From: Hericium rajendrae
Taxonomy: Eukaryota; Basidiomycota; Agaricomycetes; Russulales; Hericiaceae
Direction: 5' to 3'
Length of the DNA stretch: 64,000 nucleotides
NCBI GenBank assembly: GCA_033439255.1
Contig: JAVRDV010000016.1
Location: forward strand, 1 to 64,000
Shown here piece by piece: positions 10,001-19,427 of this stretch (positions within the stretch are counted from its first letter, which is position 1; each line of letters starts with the position of its first letter). Under the pieces are notes generated by a model that saw only the letters and a program-made list of their open reading frames with translations, ran no database searches and was not told where the DNA came from. The position numbers were made by a program, and so were the translations under genes.

Positions 10001-12294
10001 CTCCTGCCTGCCCTCAAAGTAGCATCGAACAGGAGCACAGATGCATATCTCGATGTCACGCTGGAAGAGAGGCAGTATCGGTCTGCACAGGCTGGGAAGC
10101 GCACGGGAAACTTGAACAAAGCAAAACTGGTCTCTGTGAGTCCTAGCATGCTAGAAGTCATGCAGATGCACATGAAGCACATCTTGAACAACTCGCATAA
10201 CCCTGTTCTTGAGCGGTACAAGAGCTGCTTCTTTGTGCTTGAGGCAAAGGGGTCAAGCTCAGAACAGTAGAGCTGGATGGGGATGCAAGTGAGTTGTGGG
10301 ATACGTTTGAGGCTGAATTCTTTCAGCTGGATGTCGACTACATGCTGGACCGAGACAATGGAGAGTTCATAGTAGATCTTGGATTTGGCTTTCATCCGGT
10401 GCACGGCCGTCCCTTGGTGGGGCTCTGGAGATTGGATGCTTTGGAGGCTTCGATGGGCGCAGGAGGATACAAGAAAGGACATCTTCACACTGCTGACACC
10501 TTTGCAAATTACGGATCTATGCAGGCGGAGATGGGTGGTGAGCGATCAGCTCACACACAGGTGTTGTTTAGATCAGCATACAATCTGGAATATGAGACGC
10601 GTCGGGCAAAAGACAACATTCCTACTTATGCGGAGGACGCAGATGCTTACCACCTCAACGATACGTTTCTGGGTGAATGCTTCAAGGCAAACAAGATATT
10701 TACTGGCGAGGCTAAAAACCGTTCATATGGGGTGCGAGATGAGTATCGGCTCAGTGGGTTGGCGGCGAAGGAAGTGCTGGAGAACTTTAAGGAGTTGGTG
10801 AGGTGGCTGCTTCTGCAATGAAATGCACGTGCTGACTGTCTCATTGTTGCAGGCGACTCGATTCGTTAAATCAAAGCCTATCCTATGGATTCCGTCAAAA
10901 ACGTGGTTCGGATATCTTGCTGCACGGCTGGAAGCGCTAAAAATTACCCAGGTGGACATACATGGGATCGATGCTCCCAACGCGGGGACCATCTCTGGCG
11001 TGGTGAACTTTTTAATACGCTGCCTTTCTTCCACCCCCACCAAGGTCGCGTCATTTGTAACTGATTCTATGGCACGGCTGCATTTCAAGGCGACCAAGCA
11101 TCGCTTCGGAATGATGTTTTTGCATGACTTGAAACTTGAAAATGACAACCCCCTCGATGCGCTGTCGGACGAAGATGCAAACGATGTTCGGACCCTTCTC
11201 AAGACAAGGAAAAAGGCGCCATTGCTTCAAAAAGGGCCAGCAAACACCACTCCGACAGAAGACTATCCCATTGGCCAGCATCCAAGCTGGGCCATGCTGT
11301 CCAAAACAGTCCAGAGCCAGCCTGCTCTGATGATGCGCCCGCCGATGTACGAAGTACTATGGGAGTCATACGCTACCGCCGCACGTCTGTTTATAGAATT
11401 TAGTCAAGACACATGGCTGGTTCTGAACGAGGCATATCGCACCAAAACGCAGCAACCAAGCTCCGAGCCCTTGTCGTTGGAGGAGGCCATGGAGAAATGG
11501 CATGTGGAGACAGTTCTGGAGGAGATCAACGCAGTAGAGTCTCTCTGCATAGGAACTGGCCTAACAGGAGCTCCCCCAGCACAGCAAGTGACACCTACGT
11601 TTCGAGAGCGACGATCTCTGTTTTTCCCTGCTGTGAACACCCAGTTTCGGAAAACATCACATTGGTTTATTCTTGCTTGCCATGCAGGGTACATCCAGAG
11701 CTACTGGGAGACAGTGAGGATGTTGGATGGCAGTGATGGCAGCGTGGAGCAGCTTGATCTGGAGCTGGGCATCCTTTTTGACCACGTGCAGTGCCTGCCA
11801 GTGGCGACACTGGATCAAAAGTCACGGAATGGTACTATCTGGACCACAAAATCTGGGAAGATTCAAATGGTAATGAATCCACGCTTTTACCGTATCCAGA
11901 GTGTAGGAAACAATGGAGCAATCCAGAGGCAGCCAAGAAGGAGAGGCGCACCAGGAATGGAGCCAAAAGGTGCATTGTTGAAGAAGCTGCTGGACGTCGA
12001 AATTGGTCAGAGGAAAGTGCAGAGATGCAGCGGCGATTGGGACGGCAGCAGGCAAGACAAGCACGTCAGAAAAAATCCGTGCAGTCCAGGAACAAGAGAA
12101 AACCTCCAAAACAGAGTGAGAAGAAGGAAGATACAAGCAGCGAAGAGAGGAGTGAGTCATCTGAACCAGAGGATGAAGTTGGGCAAGACAGTGAGGATAG
12201 AGACACCGAAGCAGAGGAGGACGATGAGGACATGCCCAGCAACCAAAATTTTACTGATGAAGAAGAGGAGGAGGAGGAGGAGGAGGAAGAGTAG
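7076..12294 (+). pseudogene. Large Ulp1/C48-like protease-domain protein, copy A, frame disrupted
   Basis: The gene starts at ATG 7076 (Met-Ala-Ser-Ala-Lys-Glu) with an alanine-rich helix and Ser/Asp-rich exons separated by short introns. A long exon (about 7946-10797) follows, then a GTGAGG..TTGCAG intron (10798-10852) and a last exon ending in a poly-Glu tail. The long exon holds GGHFFSVIFD and, about 70 residues later, GDGINCGPMTA. These are the His, Asp and Cys blocks of a Ulp1/SENP-type (C48) cysteine protease. The remaining ~1,300 residues match nothing I know. Relative to copy B, this copy has a G run one base shorter near 10250 and is one base shorter near 11997, each shifting the frame. 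It also differs by an in-frame change just after the catalytic Cys block (8503-8510). These may be true decay or homopolymer assembly errors. Confidence 0.6.
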
Positions 12295-12555
12295 CTACCT
12301 TGTATTATTTGGTGCAAGTGGTGTAATTCACCCTTGAAAAAAGCCCGGTGGTGGAGACGAGTGCGAAAGCACATTTGGTGATTAGGCGTCGAGAAGGGGA
12401 CTACTGGCTGCAGTCCTTGTCATGATACATTTGCCACCAGACATGGACGTACAGAGAGCTCAAGACAGGCTTGTCCAAGAGGTCTGCAAGTCATATGTCG
12501 TCATTTCTCAGCGTTGGTATTTGTTACGACATAGAAATAATGCTAGGTACTTGCC
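12295..12555. other. Gap between convergent genes (A)
   Basis: This is the 3' flank of the Ulp1-like gene and of the minus-strand ORF that faces it. Nothing beyond presumed 3' UTRs is seen. Confidence 0.4.
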
Positions 12556-12954
12556 TTAAGTTGAATTCAGAAGCAAGGGTTGGCTGTCGACATACGGAGC
12601 AGGAGCGAGTGGGGTGGAGGTCAGAACAGGAGTTGGCTTGATAGTCACCATGTTCTCAGGGGTGGAGGGAGGAGGCATTGGTCTGAGAGGGAGGGTAAGG
12701 TGCTGACCATTCGAGAGGTTGATCAACTCAGTGAGGCAGCGATGGAGGTGGCGAAACTCCTTACTCTGGGCATTGAGAACCTGGTTCTTGGCCGAAGCGT
12801 AGATGCCTTCCTTCAGCGATTCAGACAATCTGTGGCTGTGCTGCCTCATTTTTGATGGGATATACCTCGCGTCTAGGGCGCAGGGTATAGGCCTTGCCAG
12901 CTGGATAGAAATACCCACCACTGAGACAGAAGTGCTTACAATGTAAGGCATCAT
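12556..12954 (-). CDS. Small Pro-rich unknown ORF, copy A
   Basis: A minus-strand frame of 132 codons ends at 12556. Its middle is amphipathic and helix-like (SESLKEGIYASAKNQVLNAQ) and its C-terminus is Pro-rich. The true start is unclear; an internal Met (Met-Arg-Gln-His-Ser-His) or an upstream exon with a GTAAGC donor near 12939 are both possible. Copy B carries one extra A in the run matching position ~12754, which splits the frame there, so only copy A has it open. No family is recognised. It converges on the Ulp1-like gene and lies tail-away from the small plus-strand gene at 13026. Confidence 0.35.
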   Translation of the reverse strand: MMPYIVSTSVSVVGISIQLARPIPCALDARYIPSKMRQHSHRLSESLKEGIYASAKNQVLNAQSKEFRHLHRCLTELINLSNGQHLTLPLRPMPPPSTPENMVTIKPTPVLTSTPLAPAPYVDSQPLLLNST

Positions 12955-13025
12955 TGTCCTCAGAGTTGTTAGTTTGGCTGACCCACATAAGGGATTGTGA
13001 CTTTGAGAATGTTTCAGCAGAAAAG

Positions 13026-13537
13026 ATGATGCAAAGAGCGTCGCAACCTGTCAAGGCTGTGAAAAAAAGGGAGAATAGCGGGAGAATAAGTGCTTCTCAG
13101 CCAGTGCGTGTCTGTGTCTTGCTTTTGCATCCTCTAACTCTCGAAAGAAGGTGCAAAAGAGCAAAAATCAGGATGTAAATGATCAAATACCTATGCCGAC
13201 AGTGCATGGGTCACAGCGGATGACGTCTGCCTTGATCGAATCCAGCAAAGCTCATGGCAACATGCCGGCAACGGTCGTTGCACCCATCGTTTCGGACGCA
13301 GACATGCTCCGGCTGGCTGCAGTGCCTGATGATCTCAGACTTGCCGTCAAGGAGAGCCTACAGGGTGTGCTTTGCCGCCTTGGAGAGGACCATTGGTTTA
13401 CTGGTGATGTTGCACGACAGCTATGGGAGTCATTGGGAAACTTGAAGGACACAGAATTGGCACTAGTGGCAATGCAGAAGGGAGCGCAGAAGGGACTGGA
13501 TGAGTGTTTCGATGAGCAAATGGACAGCGAATTGTAG
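13026..13537 (+). CDS. Small unknown protein (~155 aa), copy A
   Basis: ATG at 13026, exon 1 to 13103, a 44-nt intron (GTGCGT..GAAAG) and exon 2 from 13148 to the stop at 13537 give about 155 residues. The N-terminus is basic (KAVKKREN). The C-terminal half looks like a folded helical domain (LRLAVKESLQGVLCRLGEDH, DVARQLWESLGNLKDTELAL). No family is recognised. The same frame, intron and length are kept in copy B (33775-34286), and the A/B differences leave the frame intact, which supports real coding. It lies downstream of the Ulp1-like gene on the same strand. Confidence 0.55.
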
Positions 13538-14920
13538 GCTGTGCAAGACAGTAGATGATCTTGCTTGAAAGGGCCATTTATTGATTCCTCTATTCCTCTA
13601 CTATTGCTGAGTATGCTGCGCAGCAATTGTACATGTTTGGTTGTAGTCTCTTTCGCACGTCTCTTCCTGTTTGCTCAAAAAGTCTCACATGTGGTTGTAC
13701 ACTCTGCTGCGCAGTCTGTAGACTACTCCATCTTCCGAGAAGTGTCGTTGTGGATTGAACGTCATCCCGCACTCGGATATGACATATATTTTCCACTACT
13801 GAATATGCTTATTAATGCATGCATTGTGTGCCCGCATCGACTTTAAAATCACGGTAAGTCAGCAGTGCATTCTCTTCCATGACCATTATGCTGTCACACT
13901 TCCTACTATACAACCAGCGCGTGTTCCCATCGCCTGCTGGTGACGTCCGACCAGGCTGTGCGTGACACATAGCGCACGATCGTCGAGGGGCGCAGTGTGC
14001 TCTGAGCGGGCATCCTCTCCAAGAGGTCGTGTGAAGGGCGTCGTCGTGTTGTTTTTCTGTGCTGATTGGTTCGCTATGTGGGGCTGTAGGATCTCTGTAT
14101 TTCGAGACTGATTGCAGGTACCCATAACCTATCCTTGCATATAAGCGAAGCTCACATCTGCACGCAGGCAAGCATTCTGCCCGCCATCGTGATGAATGCA
14201 TAGAATCAGTGCCGATCTTGCATATGGCATGCACGTTATCATGCAGTGCAAGATCTGGCACTGCGTCCCGCATACCGCATCCTCGCTCGCGTTCATTGTT
14301 GACGAGACGAACGTGATAATGCCGTCGACGTGGTCCCGCAGCGCGACAATTCGTTCAGAGCATGACGGACGTCTTCACGCTTGACGCTTCGATCTCGCGG
14401 CTGTACCACATCAGCGCGTCCAGACACAAGATTCACTCTGTGTTGAGTACGGAGTACCTCGCCTTCCCACGCACGGGAAGGCGCAGAAGGATTAGTCACT
14501 GCGCCCGTTTATGCCCCTGGTTCGCTATGGACGAGGTGCGTGTATTTGTATCTGTATGCCTTTGAGACCTGAGTAGCCGCAGTACTATGCCGTGCATGGT
14601 GCTCCTGGTGTCGTGCGCGCGCTCAAGGTGGAACGACCGCGAGACGGCGAGCCATGTTGCAGAGGACTATTTGAGGATGCATTGTGTGTCTGACCATCTC
14701 CTTTTTCTCTCGTGCTTCTGACCGAGACGCACATTATGGTATAAATGCCCAGTTTGTTTCATACGGGCGATCGTGGAGGTCAAGAGTAAGTACAAGATCA
14801 CGATTTCTAAGATGACTACGATCGAAGGGGTGTTAGAAAATTGGAGAAACTTTTAAATTGGCCCCCCCCTAGAATTCTATATATTTTCGTACCAAATCGT
14901 GTAGATGTTGCTTCTGTAAT
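13538..14920. other. Gene-free stretch of the duplicated block (A)
   Basis: I see no supported gene. A TATAAAT at 14740-14746 sits upstream of nothing that looks coding and could be a promoter for a non-coding transcript or for the repeat array that follows. By hand, about 18 of 22 differences from copy B here are C/T or G/A changes at CpG dinucleotides. Confidence 0.5.
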
Positions 14921-15199
14921 ACGTTTCGTCCAAATGCGACTGAATATGCACATGAACCCTGCTCTTCCAAAACAGAATATGAATATCGACTCTAACCTTG
15001 ACCAAGACTGGCAGAGCGCCAGCTCTGTCACATCTTGTATGTTTTGTGCGTTGTTAGGTGAAAACATGGGCACTGCACATACAACTGCCCCTTCACACCA
15101 TGCACATACGAATGGTTACCTCGTGTGATGACAGCATCATATGTATGAAGGCTGGTAAAAAGAGAGACCTATTAGAGTTGGTCTGGATGATGAGCACTG

Positions 15200-16340
15200 C
15201 ATGAGCATGCATTCAATTCTGCCCCTGACATTGACTGTTCAAAGTGTGTACCCCCTTGAACAAGACCTTTCTCAAAGAATTTGAATATTGCTGATATGAC
15301 TCTGAGACTTTCCATGTCTGATCTAACATACGCAAAGCACATGTACGGTAAGTTTGAGTGCAATCGGACCACACATAAATGCGCGGCCAAAGCCACCTCC
15401 TTGAGGAGGTAGCAGAGGGCAATCAAAGTGAGAACATGTCATATTGTCTGGAAACTCTGTGAGGATGTATATTGAATGTAGATAAACACTATACATTGAC
15501 AAGTTATACAGAAAAAGTAATATCTGAATTATTTGAAGCTAATCGAAGTATGTATCCTCTGAAACAAGATGCAGCTCAAATAATTTGAATATTGTGGTTA
15601 TGACTTTGAAACTTTCCATGCCTCATCTAACATAGAAAAGCACATACCAAATAAGTTTGAGGATGATCGGACCACACACAAATACGTGGCAAAAGTCAGT
15701 CATGTTCTTGAGAAGGTAATAGAGGGCAGACAATTTGAAAATGTATGGTATGACCATGAAGCTTTGTGAGTATGTATATTGAATGTACACAAACATGATT
15801 CATTCATCAGTTATGCAGCAGAGAGAATATCTGAATTATTTGAAGCTAATCAACATATGTATCCCCTAAAAAAAGATGTAGCTCAAATAATTTGAATATT
15901 GCAGCTATGATTCTGAAACTTTTCACATCTCATCTAACAAATGCAAAGCACATATACTATAAGTTTGAGTGCGATCGAACCACACACAAATGTGCAGCAA
16001 AAGTTGCCTCCTCGAAGAGATGGTAGAGGGCAAACAATTTGAAAATATGTTGTATGATCATGAAACTTTGTGAGCATGTATATTTAATGTACATGAATAT
16101 GATTCATTTATCAGTTATGCAACAGAGAGAATATCTGAATTATTTGAAGCCAATCAAAGTATGTATCTCCTAAAACAAGATGCAGCTCAAATAATTTGAA
16201 TGTTGCAGCTATGATTCTGAAACTTTGCATGTACAGCACTGCATATACCATGCACATACCATGCATATTTGAGCAAGATTGGACCTTAGAATAATGAGTA
16301 GTAGAGGTCTTCTCCTGGAGGAGGTCAATTTTAGACAAAT
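15200..16340. repeat. ~300-bp tandem repeats, copy A (about 3.5 units)
   Basis: The phrase ATCTGAATTATTTGAAG recurs at about 15524, 15831 and 16133, giving a period of 302-307 bp. Each unit also holds AAGCACAT..AAGTTTGAG..GATCGGACCACACA and a variant of the palindrome ACCTCCTCGAGGAGGT. Units are diverged from one another. Copy B has more units (38740-39460 and 44100-45560). Confidence 0.85.
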
Positions 16341-16640
16341 GTGCTCCAAACAATTCAGGCATTGCTCTTGGCAGGTCTATATTGCTGCAGCATCATAATA
16401 CAGCATGTATGAACAATATGTATGCACCCAAATGACCCCAACATTGCTGCCTGAATTGTTTGGGCCATCTTCTCCTCCTCTCCCCCCTACAACAATGATT
16501 GCCTTGCCGAGAAAGAACGGGACCGCCGTTTTTGCTAAAATTTCACATACAAGGGCTTCATATATATAGCTACCCACATACAAAATTTCAGGGCAAAATT
16601 CCATGACAACAGTTGTTGAGATGCAGGAATGTGGGTACCA

Positions 16641-16687
16641 GTTGAGAATTTCCTTTTTTGGGACCTAGTAACATTGATGGCGCTGAC
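16641..16687. other. Left flank of the KDZ insertion
   Basis: A short unique stretch between the end of copy A and the KDZ transposon. Its last nine bases, GGCGCTGAC (16679-16687), recur directly after the transposon at 26002-26010 and are the target-site duplication. Confidence 0.8.
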
Positions 16688-17165
16688 ACCTGTGTGACAT
16701 GATATGTAAGCCCAACTAGCCTCACCATCTTACGTGTTGATGGAGGCTAATCGGCCTTGGATCTGTCTTAATCGCGTACTAAGCTGAAGACTACGCAGAG
16801 CGACCTCTTGTACGCTGCGTCCTGCTGCTCCTCGGAGGACGTCGGGGTTGCTCGGCCCGTGTTCCTCGTCATCAGGCACGGATCGCGGCATCGCTCGGCA
16901 ACGCTCGGCAACGTCTCCCGTCCCTTCCTCCCATCATCCGCCCCCCGCCGGCGCTTATTACGGGCGGCTGGTGCCCGCCGCTGTCCCGCCCATCAAGCGC
17001 CCGCCGTCGGCGCCGTCGCCAACGACGACGGCGATATCTCCCCTTCCCCGTACCGTACGTAGATGAATGTATATGTATTCCGAACCGCTTTCGCGCGTAG
17101 ATCACGATTCTGAATTCGGTTTCTCGCTCCGCTCACTGGATAGGCGGATATCTCATGATCTTTGT
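16688..17165. repeat. KDZ left terminal inverted repeat
   Basis: 478 bp, reverse complement of 25524-26001. The one difference I found is near 17113 (T here, C in the complement of the right copy). It holds a GC-rich core (about 16900-17040) and ends CATGATCTTTGT. Confidence 0.95.
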
Positions 17166-17758
17166 ACCCTCATCACCCTGGAGAAATGACACGAAGTTTG
17201 TGCTCTTTGCACCTAATAATAGAGCTTATACTCCTAGACAGTTGTTATGCACAATGGTACTTCAGTTTATGTCCGATTCTCGAGCAAATGGCATTGGTAT
17301 TCAGGAGCAAACAGCTAAACTAGTGTAGTGCCAACAGAGGCTTCGAAATAGAGATAAGTCGATGTCCTAATGCCGCGCACATGGTGACAGACGCGCCCGG
17401 GGATGAAACATTTGACGAAGGGCATCTGTTGGGTTATAAGCTCTGTAGGAGAGTGGAGGACAGCATGGCAAAGGGCGGCAAACATGATGAAGGGCGGCGG
17501 CAAATGCGGAGAAAGAGTGGAAGATATGGCGAAATGGTAAAATGTGAATACGAAGGATGGGAGTTTCAAGTAACAGGAAGGTACGAGGGACAAGGAGGTA
17601 TGGGGCATGGCAGACAGGAGGTAGGGAGTAGGGGCGCAACGAACGATGGCTGCACATGACAGAGGACAGTCAGTATTTATCGATCGCACAGAGTAACGTC
17701 TAGAAACGTACCGCGACCGTTTACCATGGTGATCACCTTGCCACGATCCCAAACGCCC
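17166..17758. other. KDZ subterminal non-coding sequence
   Basis: The region between the left TIR and the stop of the last accessory gene. I see no supported gene; open frames here lack splice sites or protein-like composition. Confidence 0.5.
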
Positions 17759-19247
17759 TTACTCAGTGTCATGCCCGTCGCTCGAAGACGAGGACACGTC
17801 GGAGTCCGAGATGATTGCTCTACTCTTCGGTCCTTTCATTCCTTTTCGAGAGCGGTCTTTGCCCTTTCGAGTCGTCCCTTTGTCCTTGCGCGTGGCTCTC
17901 GGCTTCACCTGTCCAGACTCGACTTTCTCCTTGTATGCGAGCTTCCGTGCCTTCCAGTCCTCATTGGAAAGGACCTCCCACCGGCATTCCCGGTCGTGCA
18001 AGGCCTTCAACATGCGCGAGAGGCGGAAACTGGAGTTGATGTCGGTGATGGGACCTACTTTTGCCTCGGGCCATCCAACGAGCTCTACACCAAGCTCGAC
18101 GACGAGTTTATCGTAGTGTACATACTGCATAGACTTGGGCCAAAGTTCCTCCGGCATTCCTTTCTGACTGAGCGCCTCGTCTAGAGTGGGATATCAGAGT
18201 AACAAACAGAAGGCATACATGGAATACTCACGAAGGCCCTTTGTGATCAACTCTCGGATCGCGCCTTGGGAATTCTCCCGGTTGTGATGCTCGAGATTGT
18301 GGATAGTACCTTCCAGAAGCAAGATATGATGCGGCATGTCGACAGCGTGTCAGTTGCTTCTGATCAATGTCACGATGACTGTGAGAACTTACCGGCCAAC
18401 CCGGACGTGCAGAAGTTCTCGATCTTCAATGCCAGTTCCTCGGGAGTCTGAGCGAAGAGAGATCCGCATGCCTCAGTAACTTTCGGTGATGCAACAATGT
18501 GAGTTTCATATGGACTCCTTGTCTTTCCCTTCAGAAATAAGACTAAGTACTCTGAGCCCGTGCGTTGACCAAGGCTTATGAGCTGCGGCCGAGTAAAAGT
18601 CAATGTGGGTCCATGTATGCCATTGTAGTGGCTTCCATTTGACGTAGTACGTACCTCAGGCTCGAGCTTCGCGAGCGTCCGATTGAAATCCCTCGTAATA
18701 ACCCCCGCTGACACCATGCGAGATTGCTCGGCTTCCTTCTCCTGTCGATCTTGCTCAAGCTCATCCATGAGGGCCTTCTGCTGCTCTTCAGGTAAGTTGC
18801 GCCAGTCTATCTGTGCAACATGGTGGGAGAGGTTCGGTAAGGTCTCTCTTCCATCACTATTGCCGCTGCCCTCCGCCGCTAATAAATTCAATTAGTTGGC
18901 ATGAGCGGAGATAGCATGCTGTCATACCGAGCTTCTTTGCTTCATGATGGATGACAGCATTATATAGAGTTGGAGCGCGCCGCGTTATCAGAGCACTAGC
19001 ACCGGCGTAGACTTGCGTAGCGATGTCTTTCTTGTCTCTACGGGAAGGTAATTAAGTAGATGGAAATGAGAATCGAGCGATAGAATAACTTGTCATGTTC
19101 AGCGGCTATTTTTTCTACAACGTCGCTCACGGCATGACGACCGGCGTGGACATCATGAAATAAAGCTTCTTTGCGGACGTGTGTTGCCTGCCTCTGCTGC
19201 CGAGCCTTCGCGGCTTTTTTCAGGTCGATAAAGCGTTCGGGGGGCAT
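17759..19247 (-). CDS. KDZ accessory gene 2, unknown function
   Basis: A multi-exon minus-strand gene starts at ATG 19247 (Met-Pro-Pro-Glu-Arg-Phe) and stops at 17759. Exons are separated by 50-60 nt introns with GTACGT, GTAAGT or GTATGA donors. Readable blocks include IDWRNLPEEQQKALMDELEQ, LISLGQRTGSEYLVLFLKG and MPEELWPKSMQYVHYDKL. The C-terminus is Lys/Arg-rich and ends in a Ser/Asp-rich tail with a nuclear-localisation-like stretch (RKDKGTTRKGKDRSRKG). No catalytic motif is recognised. It follows the other accessory gene on the same strand, inside the TIRs. A role as DNA-binding cofactor of the transposase or as self-regulator is only a guess from its basic tail. Confidence 0.55.
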
Positions 19248-19427
19248 TTTAGCATGGACAGGGAGGGGGAAAAAGAGTCCTAAGCCGGGTGAGTGCGGAG
19301 GTTGCCCGCTGCACTTCAGACTCAGAGGTACTAAACAAATGCACGTGATGAATAAGCTGCCCCTTGGCAGCACACTTGGAGATCTCATTACAACTACGAA
19401 CTACTGGTTCAAAGTGTCATGCAATAT

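Larger units (their letters stand above)
5481..16640. repeat. Copy A of a large duplicated block (11.2 kb)
   Basis: The sequence from GGGCAAAAAAACATTC (5481) to GTGGGTACCA (16640) matches 26225-45884 in the same orientation. Identity is about 99% over the gene-bearing part, interrupted in copy B by later insertions and by a longer repeat array. Sequence on either side of both copies differs. I found no terminal inverted repeats or target duplication at the ends, so it may be a segmental duplication or an element without obvious termini. Contents are the BAH-PHD gene, the Ulp1-like gene, two small genes, a 1.3-kb gene-free stretch and ~300-bp tandem repeats. Confidence 0.9.

Noticed and set aside
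12255-12294. GAG/GAA microsatellite at the end of the Ulp1-like gene as a separate repeat
   Set aside because: It codes for the poly-Glu tail in frame in copy B and is better read as part of the gene.
5481-14920. Polinton-like interpretation of the Ulp1-like block
   Set aside because: A C48-type protease is also found in Polintons, but no protein-primed DNA polymerase, integrase, capsid or packaging gene is visible, and the protein is far larger than a Polinton protease.
15180-16360. CRISPR-like array in the 300-bp repeats
   Set aside because: The units are long, diverged and contiguous without spacers, and the DNA is fungal.
16808-17105. Short frames inside both KDZ terminal repeats
   Set aside because: They lie wholly in the inverted repeats, are identical in both by symmetry and resemble no protein.
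17315-17752. Minus-strand frame of 145 codons in the KDZ left interior
   Set aside because: It is downstream of the last accessory gene's stop, Cys/Ser/Pro-rich by composition and without any recognisable motif.
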